Assembly (NCBI GenBank): GCA_944325525.1
Contig: CALVAK010000014.1
Coordinates: 1 to 61,606 of the forward strand
DNA from: Candidatus Gastranaerophilales bacterium
GTDB taxonomy: Bacteria > Cyanobacteriota > Vampirovibrionia > Gastranaerophilales > Gastranaerophilaceae
Direction of reading: 5' to 3'
Length of the DNA stretch: 61,606 nt
The notes beneath the pieces are model-generated. The model was not told where the DNA came from, searched no databases, and worked only from the letters and a program-made list of their open reading frames with translations. Within the stretch, counting starts at the first letter, position 1. Every line of letters begins with the position of its first letter. Below, piece after piece: positions 8,794 to 18,865 of the stretch. Position numbers and translations under genes: made by a program.

Positions 8794-9345
8794 TTATTTT
8801 TTAAATGGCATACCAAGAGCTCTTAATAATGCTCTTGCTTCTTCATCAGTCTGTGCTGTTGTTATTATTGAAATATTCATACCATGAACCGCATCTAACT
8901 CATCATATGAAATTTCGGGGAATAATGACTGCTCTTTTAAGCCTAACGTATAATTTCCTCTGCCGTCAAAACTTTTTGTGCTTACACCTCTGAAATCACG
9001 AATTCTCGGCAACACTACACATATTAGCTTTTGAAGAAAATCATACATTCTTTCTCCTCTAAGCGTTACCATTGCACCAACAGGCATTCCTTCTCTCAAT
9101 TTAAAAGCCGCAATTGACTTTTTCGCTTTTGTAGATAATGCCTTTTGCCCTGCAATTTTAGTTAATTGATTAACTATTGCTTCTGCTAGCTTTGAGTTAT
9201 GACATGCTTCACCAACACCCATATTTAAAACTATTTTGCTTAATTTTGGTATTTGATGAGCATTCTCATACTTAAACTCATCTTGAAGAGCTTTTTTTAC
9301 TTCCTCATCATATTTTGTTTTTAAGTTTTTTGTTACTACTGTCAT
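8794..9345 (-). CDS. rplE: 50S ribosomal protein L5
   Basis: 183 aa from the ATG at 9345. This start is preferred over one 9 codons upstream because an AGAGGAAA Shine-Dalgarno lies just before it and the family begins here. Diagnostic segments are [25 protein letters not shown] and [16 protein letters not shown]. It binds 5S rRNA with L18 and contacts P-site tRNA. Confidence 0.97.
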   Translation of the reverse strand: MTVVTKNLKTKYDEEVKKALQDEFKYENAHQIPKLSKIVLNMGVGEACHNSKLAEAIVNQLTKIAGQKALSTKAKKSIAAFKLREGMPVGAMVTLRGERMYDFLQKLICVVLPRIRDFRGVSTKSFDGRGNYTLGLKEQSLFPEISYDELDAVHGMNISIITTAQTDEEARALLRALGMPFKK

Positions 9346-9428
9346 ATTTTCTTTCCTCTTTGTAGAATGCATTTCCCTTACGAAATACCCATACTGTATT
9401 TTCTATTGCTCTATTAGCTCTATTTTAA

Positions 9429-9770
9429 CTAATCAAGCTTCTCTCCGCACTTTTTACAAATACGAACTTTTTTATTGTCAACTACATCATATTTAATTCT
9501 TGTAGCTTTTTCACATGCAGGACAATATAACATTACTTTTGATGAATCCATCGCTGCTTCCATTTTTATTAAGCCGCCCTGGTTTCCACCTTGAGCCCTT
9601 TGAGCTTTTGTTACGATATTTAATCCTTCTACTACTACTTTATTTTCTGATGTAATTACTTTCTTAACGGAACTAACTTTGCCTTTATCTTTACCTGAGA
9701 TAACTACAACTTTATCTCCGCTTTTAACATGTATATTATGTTTTTCAACTGTTTTTTTGCTGTTTCTCAT
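9429..9770 (-). CDS. rplX: 50S ribosomal protein L24 with C-terminal zinc-ribbon cysteines
   Basis: 113 aa with the KOW motif VKSGDKVVVISGKDKGKVS near the N-terminus; it is an assembly initiator of the 50S subunit. The C-terminal half keeps four cysteines as YCPACEK and RICKKCGE, the zinc-binding form found in many bacteria. It starts 10 bp after rplN ends. Confidence 0.97.
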   Translation of the reverse strand: MRNSKKTVEKHNIHVKSGDKVVVISGKDKGKVSSVKKVITSENKVVVEGLNIVTKAQRAQGGNQGGLIKMEAAMDSSKVMLYCPACEKATRIKYDVVDNKKVRICKKCGEKLD

Positions 9771-9780
9771 TTCACGTCTC

Positions 9781-10149
9781 CTAAATTACTTCCGGAGCAA
9801 GAGAAATAATTTTCATAAAGTTTTTATCTCTAAGCTCTCTGGCAACCGGTCCGAATACACGTGTTCCTCTCGGATTACCATCTTTATTTATTATTACTGC
9901 TGCATTTTCGTCAAATCTGATTACACTGCCGTCAGCCCTTTTTATATCTGCTTTTGTTCTTACAACAACAGCTTTTACAACCTCAGATTTCTTTACAGCC
10001 ATATTCGGTGTAGCATCCTTTACCGCTGCTACTATAACATCTCCTACATGTGCATATTTCTTGTTTGAACTCCCCATTACACGGATACATAACAATTCTT
10101 TTGCACCTGTATTGTCTGCTACTTGTAATCTTGTCTCTTGCTGTATCAT
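9781..10149 (-). CDS. rplN: 50S ribosomal protein L14
   Basis: 122 aa. It starts [21 protein letters not shown] and ends in [20 protein letters not shown] is diagnostic. It contacts 16S rRNA at an intersubunit bridge and is the usual binding site of the silencing factor RsfS. The length is typical. Confidence 0.98.
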   Translation of the reverse strand: MIQQETRLQVADNTGAKELLCIRVMGSSNKKYAHVGDVIVAAVKDATPNMAVKKSEVVKAVVVRTKADIKRADGSVIRFDENAAVIINKDGNPRGTRVFGPVARELRDKNFMKIISLAPEVI

Positions 10150-10182
10150 CTTATTTCATCCTTTGAAAATTACTTGACTTTT

Positions 10183-10428
10183 TTACTTAACTTTTTCAAC
10201 AATTTCAGATACGACCCAGCGTTTTCCGCCTGAAATCGGTTTTGACTCAACTATTCTTACAATGTCACCTTCTGAACATTGATTTTGTTCATCATGTGCT
10301 TTATAATTCTTTGTTGATTCTATAATCTTTTTATACTTTGGGTGCTGATTATAAGAAGCGACCTTTACTACCGCAGTTTTTTCCATCTTATTACTTACTA
10401 CAACACCTTGTTTTTCCTTCTTAGGCAT
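10183..10428 (-). CDS. rpsQ: 30S ribosomal protein S17
   Basis: 81 aa with an OB-fold. [16 protein letters not shown] and [19 protein letters not shown] match the family, and the C-terminus [17 protein letters not shown] is typical. It is an early 16S rRNA binder. The gene order rpmC-rpsQ-rplN is conserved. Confidence 0.97.
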   Translation of the reverse strand: MPKKEKQGVVVSNKMEKTAVVKVASYNQHPKYKKIIESTKNYKAHDEQNQCSEGDIVRIVESKPISGGKRWVVSEIVEKVK

Positions 10429-10446
10429 TTTTTATAACCTCATTTT

Positions 10447-10659
10447 TTATGCTAATTCTTTTTGTTTTAATACAGTTTTTACTCTTGCTATTGTTTTTCT
10501 GAGCTCTTTCATCTGCGAATTTGCTCTTCCTAAATCAGCAGCATTTTCAAATTTATTTGTAAACTTCTTAAATCTTAAATCAAATAATTGTTTCTTAAAA
10601 TCAACAACCATTTCATTTAATTCTTGTACCGTTTTCTCACGTATTTCTTCGATTTTCAT
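10447..10659 (-). CDS. rpmC: 50S ribosomal protein L29
   Basis: 70 aa, two-helix protein. [20 protein letters not shown] and [21 protein letters not shown] are characteristic. It sits at the peptide exit tunnel and is part of the docking site for trigger factor and SRP. Only 2 bp separate it from rplP upstream. Confidence 0.96.
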   Translation of the reverse strand: MKIEEIREKTVQELNEMVVDFKKQLFDLRFKKFTNKFENAADLGRANSQMKELRKTIARVKTVLKQKELA

Positions 10660-10661
10660 AG

Positions 10662-11075
10662 TTATTCACCTGTTTTCTCAACAATTTTAACCTTAATCGG
10701 AAGTTTTTGAGCTGCTAATTCAAGAGCATGTATTGCAACATCTCTTTGAGGATAATCTAACTCAAAAAGAATTCTTCCCGGTTTCACAACAGCAACCCAA
10801 TATTCCGGATTGCCTTTTCCTTTTCCCATACGAGTTTCTGCAGGTTTTGCAGTTATCGGTTTATCAGGAAATATCTTTATCCATACATTGCCGCCTCTTT
10901 TTATTTCACGAGTCATTGCTCTTCTGGCAGCTTCTATTTGTCTGCTTGTAATCCAGGCAGGATCCTGTGCCTGAAGTCCGTATGAACCGAGTTCTAACTT
11001 TGTTCCTCTAGTTTCATGACCTTTTCTTCTGCCTTTCATCATTTTACGATATTTAGTTTTCTTGGGCATTAACAT
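10662..11075 (-). CDS. rplP: 50S ribosomal protein L16
   Basis: 137 aa. It begins with the classic [46 protein letters not shown] contains the arginine-containing loop near the peptidyl transferase centre. The length and order between rpsC and rpmC are standard. Confidence 0.98.
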   Translation of the reverse strand: MLMPKKTKYRKMMKGRRKGHETRGTKLELGSYGLQAQDPAWITSRQIEAARRAMTREIKRGGNVWIKIFPDKPITAKPAETRMGKGKGNPEYWVAVVKPGRILFELDYPQRDVAIHALELAAQKLPIKVKIVEKTGE

Positions 11076-11099
11076 GATTGTTTTTCGCTCCTAATTTAC

Positions 11100-11870
11100 T
11101 TATTTTTCTTCTTCTACTGCCGGTGCTGCTGAAGTTTCAGGCTGCTGTGTTGAAACCTTCTTTTTTCTTCTGGCTCCTACTGCCTTTTCTTCAAAATTAT
11201 TCGCACCTGCTTTCTTTGCTTTTATATTTTGATCTGCTATTTCTCCCGGCATCAAGTTACCTTTGAATATCCATACCTTAACACCGATTTTTCCCATTAT
11301 AGTATCAGCTTCAGCAAAACCGTAATCTACATTCGCTCTTAATGTCTGCAAAGGAATTCTTCCTTCTTTTGCCCATTCGCTTCTTGCTATTTCAGCTCCG
11401 CCAAGTCTTCCGGACACCATAACTTTTATTCCTTGAGCACCAGCTCTCATTGCTCTTTGCATTGCCTGCTTCATTGCTCTTCTGAATGCTATACGCTTTT
11501 CTAACTGAAGTGCAATAGATTCGGCTACTAATTGTGAATCGACATCAACTCTGGCTACTTCAACAACATCTATTGTTACAGTCTTATTGATTAGCTTCGC
11601 AACTGAAGCTCTTAATTCATCAATTCCTTGACCACCACGTCCTACTACGACACCTGGCTTTGCTGTTACTACAGTTACTGTAACATTTTGAGCTTTTCTT
11701 GCTATTAATATTCTTGAAATGCCTGCCGCATATAATTTCTTTTTAACAAATTTTCTTATCTTTGCATCTTCCGCTACAAATTCGGGATAATCTTTTTTTG
11801 CAAACCATGTACTGAACCACGGTTGTATTATTCCTACTCTAAATCCGGTTGGATGTGTCTTTTGTCCCAT
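11100..11870 (-). CDS. rpsC: 30S ribosomal protein S3 with acidic C-terminal tail
   Basis: 256 aa. It starts [18 protein letters not shown]. The KH domain has the [12 protein letters not shown] loop, and [15 protein letters not shown] is diagnostic. It lines the mRNA entry channel and contributes to helicase activity. The last ~40 residues form a Lys then Ala/Glu/Pro-rich tail (AAPAVEEEK) longer than in many S3 proteins. Confidence 0.98.
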   Translation of the reverse strand: MGQKTHPTGFRVGIIQPWFSTWFAKKDYPEFVAEDAKIRKFVKKKLYAAGISRILIARKAQNVTVTVVTAKPGVVVGRGGQGIDELRASVAKLINKTVTIDVVEVARVDVDSQLVAESIALQLEKRIAFRRAMKQAMQRAMRAGAQGIKVMVSGRLGGAEIARSEWAKEGRIPLQTLRANVDYGFAEADTIMGKIGVKVWIFKGNLMPGEIADQNIKAKKAGANNFEEKAVGARRKKKVSTQQPETSAAPAVEEEK

Positions 11871-11882
11871 ATCTATTACCTT

Positions 11883-12221
11883 CTACTTCGATTCGTTTGT
11901 TACTTTAACAGTTAAGTGAGATGTGCGTTTTACTCTGGAATATATTCTTCCCTGAGCTCTCGGTTTACCTCTTTTAAGTGTTCTTGATTCATCTGCATAT
12001 ATCTCAGATACTTTTAAAGATTCAGCCGTCGCACCAAATTTCTCTGCCGCATTCGCTACTGCCGCAGTAATATTTTTCTCTACTACTCTTGCAGCAAAGT
12101 ATGGCATAAATTTCAACATACTTAATGCCTCTGATGCTGATTTGCCTCTTACAAGATTTATTACTCTGCGTAACTTTCTTGCCGGCATTGTTATATCTGT
12201 TTGTCTTGCCTTAGCTTCCAT
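11883..12221 (-). CDS. rplV: 50S ribosomal protein L22
   Basis: 112 aa. PARKLRRVINLVRGKSASEAL and the tunnel-loop segment DESRTLKRGKPRAQGRIYSRVKRTSHLTV identify it. The beta-hairpin loop lines the exit tunnel near the erythromycin site. It is 5 bp downstream of rpsS. Confidence 0.97.
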   Translation of the reverse strand: MEAKARQTDITMPARKLRRVINLVRGKSASEALSMLKFMPYFAARVVEKNITAAVANAAEKFGATAESLKVSEIYADESRTLKRGKPRAQGRIYSRVKRTSHLTVKVTNESK

Positions 12222-12226
12222 AATCT

Positions 12227-12517
12227 CTATTTCCTTTTCGCTGTTTTATCTTGCCCTGCGTGGCCTCTAAACATTCTTGTAGGTGCAAACTCACCTAGTC
12301 TGTGTCCGACCATGGGTTCAGATATATATACAGGTACATGTGTTTTTCCGTTATATACTGCTATTGTATGTCCTACCATGTCGGGATTTTCTGGAGTAAT
12401 CATAGACGCTCTTGACCAAGTCTTTATTACTCTCTTTTCTTTATTTGCATTTAATTTATCTATTTTTGCTTTTAAAGAGTCGTGTACATATACACCCTTT
12501 TTTAGTGAACGTGCCAT
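12227..12517 (-). CDS. rpsS: 30S ribosomal protein S19
   Basis: 96 aa. It starts [11 protein letters not shown]. The diagnostic block is [23 protein letters not shown], and [15 protein letters not shown] follows. It forms a complex with S13 in the 30S head that contacts A-site tRNA. The position between rplB and rplV is standard. Confidence 0.98.
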   Translation of the reverse strand: MARSLKKGVYVHDSLKAKIDKLNANKEKRVIKTWSRASMITPENPDMVGHTIAVYNGKTHVPVYISEPMVGHRLGEFAPTRMFRGHAGQDKTAKRK

Positions 12518-12532
12518 TAATTATCTCCTTTA

Positions 12533-13360
12533 TTAGCGTTTTCTTCTTCTAACAATTAATTTGTCAGATGTCTTTTTCACATTTCTTGTCTTACGACCTA
12601 ATGCCGGCTTACCCCAAGGTGTCTTCGGATTACCACCAGGACCTGTTTTACCTTCACCACCACCGTGCGGGTGATCGCAAGGATTCATTGTTACACCTCT
12701 TACTGTCGGTCTTATTCCAAGGTGTCTTGTACGCCCTGCCTTACCTATTTTGAGGTTCTTAAACTCAGCATTACCTAAAACGCCTATAGTTGCCAAACAT
12801 TCTTTTCTTATCATTCTCATTTCTGAGCTTGGCATTTTTATGGTTACATAATTACCATCTTTTGCCATTAATTGTGCTCCGCCACCTGCTGTTCTTACCA
12901 GCTTTGCACCTCTTCCGGGAATTAACTCAACATTGTGAATTACTGTACCTAAAGGTATCAATTCCAATGGAAGTGCATTACCTACCTGAACTTCTGCTTC
13001 TGGTCCGGATACAATCGTATCACCTACATTTAAATTATTCGGTGTTAATATATATCTCTTTTCTCCATCTGCATACCATACCAGTGAAATTCTTACGTTT
13101 CTGTTCGGGTCATATTCAACGGTTTTTACAACTGCCGGTATTCCGAATTTTTCACGCTTAAAATCTATTACACGATATGCTTGCTTGTGACCGCCACCTT
13201 TGTGACGGCATGTTATTCTGCCTGTATTATTTCTTCCGGCTTTCTTTCTTATAGGCTTTAACAAAGATTTTTCAGGAGTAGATGTCGTTACTTCCGCAAA
13301 ATCACTTTTTGTCATTCCTCTTTGTCCCGGAGATGTAGGATTTATCTTTCTTATACCCAT
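12533..13360 (-). CDS. rplB: 50S ribosomal protein L2
   Basis: 275 aa, full length. [41 protein letters not shown] and [16 protein letters not shown] are diagnostic; the last holds the His conserved near the peptidyl transferase centre. It starts 4 bp downstream of rplW. Confidence 0.99.
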   Translation of the reverse strand: MGIRKINPTSPGQRGMTKSDFAEVTTSTPEKSLLKPIRKKAGRNNTGRITCRHKGGGHKQAYRVIDFKREKFGIPAVVKTVEYDPNRNVRISLVWYADGEKRYILTPNNLNVGDTIVSGPEAEVQVGNALPLELIPLGTVIHNVELIPGRGAKLVRTAGGGAQLMAKDGNYVTIKMPSSEMRMIRKECLATIGVLGNAEFKNLKIGKAGRTRHLGIRPTVRGVTMNPCDHPHGGGEGKTGPGGNPKTPWGKPALGRKTRNVKKTSDKLIVRRRKR

Positions 13361-13364
13361 TGTT

Positions 13365-13673
13365 TTATACTCCTGCTAATTCTTCAATAGGATCACCTTC
13401 AATAGTCACTATGGCTTTTTTACCGGATTGTGTTCTGCCTACTGAATACCCTACTCTTTTTGCATGTGACGGCATATACACCGTTCTTACTTTCTTAACT
13501 TTTCTGTTAGGAAATGCCAGCTCTATGGCCTGTGCTATCTCTACTTTTGTTGCATCTTTTGATACTTCAAATGTATACTGAGATAAACCTGCTGCTGTCA
13601 TCGACTTTTCCGTGATTATAGGTCTCTTTATGATGTCGTATAATCTCTCTTTATTTTGTTTCATCGTACTCAT
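13365..13673 (-). CDS. rplW: 50S ribosomal protein L23
   Basis: 102 aa. [35 protein letters not shown] and [15 protein letters not shown] match the family. It is at the exit-tunnel rim and forms the main docking site for trigger factor. The start shares a base with the rplD stop, so translation is coupled. A start at the fourth residue (Met) is also possible. Confidence 0.96.
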   Translation of the reverse strand: MSTMKQNKERLYDIIKRPIITEKSMTAAGLSQYTFEVSKDATKVEIAQAIELAFPNRKVKKVRTVYMPSHAKRVGYSVGRTQSGKKAIVTIEGDPIEELAGV

Positions 13674-14308
13674 TATTTGGATAACCTCTCAGTTATTTCT
13701 AATATTGCCGCTTCTGTCATTACCAGTGAATCTGCTTCAAGCAAATCTTTTACATTTAAGTTTGAAGGAAGTATGATTTTAACATTCGGAAGATTTCTTG
13801 CTGCTAACCCTAATTGGCCGTTTTCAGCAGCTTGTACATCAGCTATAATTAATATCTTTCCTTCTACTTTAAGTGCTTTTAACGACTCAGCTACCATTTT
13901 GGTTTTAGCTTCCGTTATTTCTGAAAAATCTTTAACTAAAACAGTATTGTCTATTCTCGCCGATAATGCTGATTTTAATGCAAGTCTTCTTGCTTTCTGT
14001 GGCATTGAGAAAGAATAATCTCTCGGTTTTGGTCCGAATATTACACCACCTCCGGCAAACAAAGGACTTCTTATTGAACCTGCTCTAGCACGACCTGTTC
14101 CTTTTTGTTTCCAAGGCTTTCTTCCTCCGCCAGAAACTTCTGCTCTTGTTTTTGCACAAGCATTTCCGCTTCTTGCATTATTTAATTGTCTTCTTAATGC
14201 CATATGCATTACATGCAAATTTGGCTCTACACCGAACACCTTCTCATCAAGAGTAATCTGTCCGACTTGTTTTCCGCTTGTGCTTAATATTGAAACTTCT
14301 TTTGTCAT
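13673..14308 (-). CDS. rplD: 50S ribosomal protein L4
   Basis: 211 aa. The tunnel-extension loop KTRAEVSGGGRKPWKQKGTG and the following GSIRSPLFAGGGVIFGPKPRDY are diagnostic. In E. coli L4 also represses the S10 operon through its leader; whether that holds here is unknown. It overlaps rplW by one base. Confidence 0.98.
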   Translation of the reverse strand: MTKEVSILSTSGKQVGQITLDEKVFGVEPNLHVMHMALRRQLNNARSGNACAKTRAEVSGGGRKPWKQKGTGRARAGSIRSPLFAGGGVIFGPKPRDYSFSMPQKARRLALKSALSARIDNTVLVKDFSEITEAKTKMVAESLKALKVEGKILIIADVQAAENGQLGLAARNLPNVKIILPSNLNVKDLLEADSLVMTEAAILEITERLSK

Positions 14309-14338
14309 AATTTTTTTCCTTTTAATTGAACTCTTTTA

Positions 14339-14974
14339 TTAGTTCCATTTAACTCTTGACGGTACAACAGTAACTAATTTTCCCTCAGGTCCAGGTACTG
14401 AACCTTTTACCAGAAGCAAATTGTTTTCATTATCTATTCTTACTACCGTGAGTTTTGATATTGTTACTCTTTCGTTTCCCATATTCCCGGCCATTCTCTT
14501 TCCTTTTATTACACGGCCTGGAGTTGTTCCTGCACCGATAGAACCGGGTTCTCTATGATTTTTTGAACCATGTGCCATCGGACCTCTTCCAAAGTTCCAT
14601 CTCTTTACAGTACCTTGAAAGCCTTTTCCTATTGATGTTCCTGTTACATCTACTTTTGTACCTTCTTTTAATACACTTAAATCAATTTTTTGACCTACCT
14701 GGTATTTTTCAGGATCATCTAATCTAAATTCTTGCAAATGTCTGAAATTTTCAAGTCCGTTTTTCTTAAAATGTCCAATCTCAGCTTTAGTTAAATGCTT
14801 TTCTTTTGCAGGTACTACACCTACTTGAATCGCATTATACCCATCCGTATCTAAAGTCTTTACCTGAGTTACTGTTAACGGATCTACTTTTATTACTGTT
14901 ACGGGAATTGCAAGACCCTTTTCATCAAATACTTGCGTCATCCCAAGTTTTTCACCTATTACTCCCAGTGTCAT
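14339..14974 (-). CDS. rplC: 50S ribosomal protein L3
   Basis: 211 aa. It begins with GVIGEKLGMTQVFDEKG. GTSIGKGFQGTVKRWNFGRG and HGSKNHREPGSIGAGTTPGR form the W-finger and loop near the peptidyl transferase centre. The length is typical. It is separated from rpsJ by about 100 bp. Confidence 0.99.
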   Translation of the reverse strand: MTLGVIGEKLGMTQVFDEKGLAIPVTVIKVDPLTVTQVKTLDTDGYNAIQVGVVPAKEKHLTKAEIGHFKKNGLENFRHLQEFRLDDPEKYQVGQKIDLSVLKEGTKVDVTGTSIGKGFQGTVKRWNFGRGPMAHGSKNHREPGSIGAGTTPGRVIKGKRMAGNMGNERVTISKLTVVRIDNENNLLLVKGSVPGPEGKLVTVVPSRVKWN

Positions 14975-15078
14975 ATTTCACCTTTCTTTTGTGAGCGCTA
15001 CGTTCTTTTGCTTGCTTCGTAGATCACATTCAATTTATTTGGAGTTCCCTCTATTAAATTGTATGTGCCTGTTGTTTT

Positions 15079-15396
15079 CTACAACTTGACTTCTATATCT
15101 ACTCCGGCAGGCAAATCCATTCTTGTTAATTCTTCTGTTGTTTGTGCTGTCGGATCATAAATATCTATGATTCTTTTGTGTATTCTCATCTCAAAATGTT
15201 CTCTTGATTTTTTATCAACGTGAGGCGAGCGGAGTACACAATATAAACGACGTTTCGTTGGTAACGGTACCGGTCCTGCAACTCTTGCATCCGTTCTCTT
15301 TACCACTTCTACAATTTTACTTGCAGACAGGTCGATTAATTTATGATCATAAGCCTTTAAACAAACTCTTATTCTTTGCTGCTTGCTTTCGTTCAT
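15079..15396 (-). CDS. rpsJ: 30S ribosomal protein S10
   Basis: 105 aa from the ATG at 15396. A longer GTG-initiated reading (to 15459) is rejected: an AAGGAAGTGG Shine-Dalgarno sits just before 15396 and the family starts with (Q)[47 protein letters not shown] is the conserved 3' head-binding region, and S10 also joins the NusB antitermination complex. It is the first gene of the operon; rpsL, rpsG and tuf are not upstream. Confidence 0.98.
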   Translation of the reverse strand: MNESKQQRIRVCLKAYDHKLIDLSASKIVEVVKRTDARVAGPVPLPTKRRLYCVLRSPHVDKKSREHFEMRIHKRIIDIYDPTAQTTEELTRMDLPAGVDIEVKL

Positions 15397-15558
15397 TTCC
15401 ACTTCCTTTTGTATTTCTTTTTGCTTTTGGACTCCCGTTTTCTCAACCGGATTATACACATTACGTGCATCAGTTCATTAGTCTTACCATTATTTTAATG
15501 CTTTTCTTTTTAGCATTATAACGAGTCTAATATACGATTGCCCTCTTAGCATATTAAA

Positions 15559-15585
15559 TTTATATTAAACATAACCTGTCGTCAA
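15559..15585 (-). promoter_or_regulatory. Putative S10 operon promoter and leader
   Basis: On the minus strand TTGACG (580-585 of this kilobase block) is followed 15 bp later by TATAAA (15559-15564). The alternative -35 TTGTTG gives an 18-bp spacer. The transcript would start near 15552, leaving a ~155-nt leader before rpsJ. The leader contains an AATGCT/AGCATT hairpin (15497-15517), a possible but unproven control structure. Confidence 0.45.
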
Positions 15586-15672
15586 CAAGTAATTTTCTAT
15601 TTTTTATTTTTTGCTTAATATTTCTTTATTTTTATGTAAATTTCTTGACTTTTTTAAAAAATCACAACAATA

Positions 15673-15751
15673 CTGACTCCTGCCGGATTAAATTTGATAT
15701 TAACTTTTTATACACTCATTTATCTAATCCGGTATAGCATCCTGCCGTCAG
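15673..15751. repeat. Composite inverted repeat between helicase stop and S10 promoter
   Basis: The outer arms CTGAC (15673-15677) and GTCAG (15747-15751) enclose inner arms CCGGATTA (15683-15690) and TAATCCGG (15725-15732). A direct repeat CCTGCCG lies beside each inner arm. On the minus strand a T6 run follows about 10 nt after the last arm, so it may terminate the helicase transcript. A structured RNA or protein-binding site is the alternative. Confidence 0.45.
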
Positions 15752-15753
15752 AA

Positions 15754-18700
15754 CTACACTTCTATAGGATTCTTAAGTATTAATTTTTTTGCTTCTTTTG
15801 CGGTTTTTTCAAGCTCTGCATAATATTTCTTATCTTCATCAGAATCTGAAGCATCCGCTCCTGTATGAGCAATCTCACAAATCTGATTCAATAAATCAAT
15901 TGTTTGTAATATCTTTCTATACACGCTTCCTTCATCATTTTCTTCTTTTGGAAGATATCTTAAAAGCTGTATCCAGTTTTGCATACTTGCCTGACTTATT
16001 TTATTTAAATATGCCCAGTTATACAATATCTTTGCTGTATTAATACTGTATTTCCCAGCACTTTCCGGCAATCCTTCTCTCTTTTCCTGACTACTTACTT
16101 CCATATTCTTTCTTATTAATGAATTCATAAACGAAGCAACCATCGGACAATTCTTATCAATATTTATATCTCCAGAATTTATTCTCTTGTATTCACTCTC
16201 TTCCAACGACATAAGACCTTTTATTTCTTCTATTAATGTATCTTTTAATGCCTGTCTTATATACATTGATTCAATATCATCACATTTTTGTTTAACAACT
16301 TTCGGCGGGTTTCTTTTTATAAATTCATAATTTGAATTAAGCACCTGAACAAGATTTTCATCAAGAAACTTCATTGTTTTTGCATAATTTAAATCTTTTT
16401 CAAGTTCTTTTTTCAATCTTTCAATTCTTGCACGTGCTTTATTTCCCTTCTTTTCCGTATCTAAAGACGATACTTCCGCCTGTTGTCTTTCAATATACGC
16501 ATCTATACTTCCGGTTTTTATTCGTTTTTTATAGTTTTCTACTTCTTTAAGACATTCTTCCAATACTCTCGTAGGAACAATCTCTCCATTCTTTATATCC
16601 CTTGCAACATCTTCTGGCAAAAATTTTGCTTTTATCTTCGTTATTTTATATATTATATTTCGTATTTCCTGCATTTGTACAAGCATAGCTTTCAATTCTG
16701 CTTCTGATTCTTCCGGTTTGGGTAACGACTGCACAAAATCCAGCATTTCCTGATATGAACCAAAATCACTTATTTTTTTGTATAGTTTTCTTAATTTTGA
16801 ATCTACGGAATCCGTTAGTATCCGGTAAAGTGTTTCTGCATTATCCTGTGTTTCTTTGAATAACTCTGATAAATCAGCGTTATATACTATTTCATTTTCT
16901 CTTGGTTTTGCAGGATTTGCCATTACACCCGCTATCATAGCAAGTGATTCAGGCGTAATTCCTTTAAATTGCTTTTCTGATATCATTTCTGTTAATGAAA
17001 TAGTGTCGTAACCTTTTACTTTAGATGCCATTTTTCCGGTTATTGAAGGCGAAATTCTTCCGTTTGAGTCAACTTGTAAAAAGCCTCTTTTTACCAGAAT
17101 ATTTATTTTTTTATCACTTATATCTTCAAGTTCTTTTAAATGTTTTTCTGAATCTTCCTGTCCGCAAGCTTTTACATAAAAAGTTTTTGAGAACAAATCA
17201 TTTAGCTTTGACCTGTCATCACTCCATTCATAAAAAGAGCTTAAGAATGAATATTGAGGAGTATAGTGACTTTCAAGGTCATTAGAGTCCATTGCTTCCA
17301 TTGATAAAAACTCTTGTTCGGTATGTTTATCAACCGGCATTGTGTATACATAACCTATGTCATCTATTCCTCTTCTTCCGGCTCTTCCCGCCATTTGTTT
17401 AAATTCATTCGCTGTTAATAATCTGACATTATCTTCTTCTTTGTTATCATCAGGTTTATACGGAGACGATATTACCACTGTTTTTGCCGGCATATTAATG
17501 CCTGCTGCAAGTGTTTCTGTTGAAATTACAACTTTTAATAATTTCTTCTGGAATAATTCTTCTATCATTTCTTTCTGGGCAGGAATAATTCCAGCATTAT
17601 GAACCGCATATCCTTTTTTCAAAGCTTCAATATTTAAATCAGAACCTATATATTTAACACTTCTATATTTATCAATAATTTTTTCAATTTCTTTTTTTTC
17701 ATCAGAAGATGTTAAATCTTCTCCTTCTTGTTCCATGTATTCAAGCAGTTCTCTTGAAAATTTTCTGCTGAATATAAACAGAATAACAGGCAGTTTTTCT
17801 TGCTGCTGCAACTCTTTTACCAGATGTTTAAAGTCACTTAATGAAGGCTTTGAAATTTTGTTTGATTCCGTATTCTCTTTAACATAACCCTTTTTCTCTA
17901 TCTGTTTTTTTATTCTTTTTTCTTCTTCATTATATGAAGCAGTAAAAAAACTGTTAAATTCAAGCGGAACGTGTCGTTTTTCAGATGGAAGCACTACCAG
18001 ATCAATATCTTTATATCCTATCTCAGACATCCATTCTTTTAATTCTTTATAGTTTCCTATTGTTGCACTTAAAGCAATAACCTGAGCTCTGGCAGGATTT
18101 GAAGAATTAATATCTCCGTTAAACATAATTGATTCTTCCCAGACCGGACCTCTTTCCTTATCTCCTATATAATGAAGTTCATCAAATATTACGCTGCCAA
18201 GATTTTCCATTACAGGATTAGGTTTTTCAAAAGTGTCCGCTAATGCCATATTCCTATACACTTCCGTCGTCATTATCAAAATTGGTGCCGACGTATTTTC
18301 TCTTCTGTCACCTGTTAATATACCAACATTTTCTTCTCCGTATATCTTTCTGAATTCATTTAGCTTTTGATTGCTTAATGCCTTTAACGGAGTTGTATAA
18401 AATGTTTTTTTACCCTCTTTAAGGTTTCTTGACATTGCATATTGGGCTATAGCCGTTTTTCCTGTACCCGTTGGTGCTATAGCCAGTAAATCATGATTAT
18501 TGCTGATTGCATAGCCGGATTCCATCTGAAATTCATCCGGTTTACAACCCGGAGGAAGTTTAAAATATTCGTTATTAGCTTCTTGCTCTTTTATGAAATT
18601 TAAATTGTTTGATACCAAAACTTTTCCGTACGATGAAGAGGCTGGAACATAATTTGGCAGCGTACCTGCATCTTGTTGGTTATTTATACCTTTGTTTTTC

Positions 18701-18756
18701 CCTCTGAATGATATTAACCTCACATTATCGTTATAAAAAATTTTTGATATCTTCAT
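15754..18756 (-). CDS. Ski2/Mtr4-like superfamily 2 RNA helicase with N-terminal SFRG motif
   Basis: The 1000-aa protein has helicase motifs in order: Q-like region around residue 80, motif I ATGTGKTAIAQ, motif II DELH (DELHYIGD), motif III ALSATIGN, and motif VI QMAGRAGRRG. These are hallmarks of Ski2/Mtr4-type DExH helicases. The C-terminal ~450 residues are helical, with a coiled coil (residues ~740-800), and may replace the arch/ratchet domains. It probably unwinds or remodels RNA; a DNA role cannot be excluded. The N-terminus contains LISFRGKNKG (residues 14-23), the motif shared by other lineage-specific proteins here. A GAGAG Shine-Dalgarno precedes the ATG. Confidence 0.88.
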   Translation of the reverse strand: MKISKIFYNDNVRLISFRGKNKGINNQQDAGTLPNYVPASSSYGKVLVSNNLNFIKEQEANNEYFKLPPGCKPDEFQMESGYAISNNHDLLAIAPTGTGKTAIAQYAMSRNLKEGKKTFYTTPLKALSNQKLNEFRKIYGEENVGILTGDRRENTSAPILIMTTEVYRNMALADTFEKPNPVMENLGSVIFDELHYIGDKERGPVWEESIMFNGDINSSNPARAQVIALSATIGNYKELKEWMSEIGYKDIDLVVLPSEKRHVPLEFNSFFTASYNEEEKRIKKQIEKKGYVKENTESNKISKPSLSDFKHLVKELQQQEKLPVILFIFSRKFSRELLEYMEQEGEDLTSSDEKKEIEKIIDKYRSVKYIGSDLNIEALKKGYAVHNAGIIPAQKEMIEELFQKKLLKVVISTETLAAGINMPAKTVVISSPYKPDDNKEEDNVRLLTANEFKQMAGRAGRRGIDDIGYVYTMPVDKHTEQEFLSMEAMDSNDLESHYTPQYSFLSSFYEWSDDRSKLNDLFSKTFYVKACGQEDSEKHLKELEDISDKKINILVKRGFLQVDSNGRISPSITGKMASKVKGYDTISLTEMISEKQFKGITPESLAMIAGVMANPAKPRENEIVYNADLSELFKETQDNAETLYRILTDSVDSKLRKLYKKISDFGSYQEMLDFVQSLPKPEESEAELKAMLVQMQEIRNIIYKITKIKAKFLPEDVARDIKNGEIVPTRVLEECLKEVENYKKRIKTGSIDAYIERQQAEVSSLDTEKKGNKARARIERLKKELEKDLNYAKTMKFLDENLVQVLNSNYEFIKRNPPKVVKQKCDDIESMYIRQALKDTLIEEIKGLMSLEESEYKRINSGDINIDKNCPMVASFMNSLIRKNMEVSSQEKREGLPESAGKYSINTAKILYNWAYLNKISQASMQNWIQLLRYLPKEENDEGSVYRKILQTIDLLNQICEIAHTGADASDSDEDKKYYAELEKTAKEAKKLILKNPIEV

Positions 18757-18865
18757 TATTTTTGCTCTCTTCGCTCTTATGTATAATTTATTAGAATTAT
18801 ACTGAAATAAAACCTGAAAATATTTTTTTACCGCAAAAACAAAAAGATATTAATATAATGTTACA

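Noticed and set aside
15397..15459. Longer rpsJ reading from GTG at 15459
   Set aside because: A Shine-Dalgarno sits at the inner ATG and the extra residues do not match S10.
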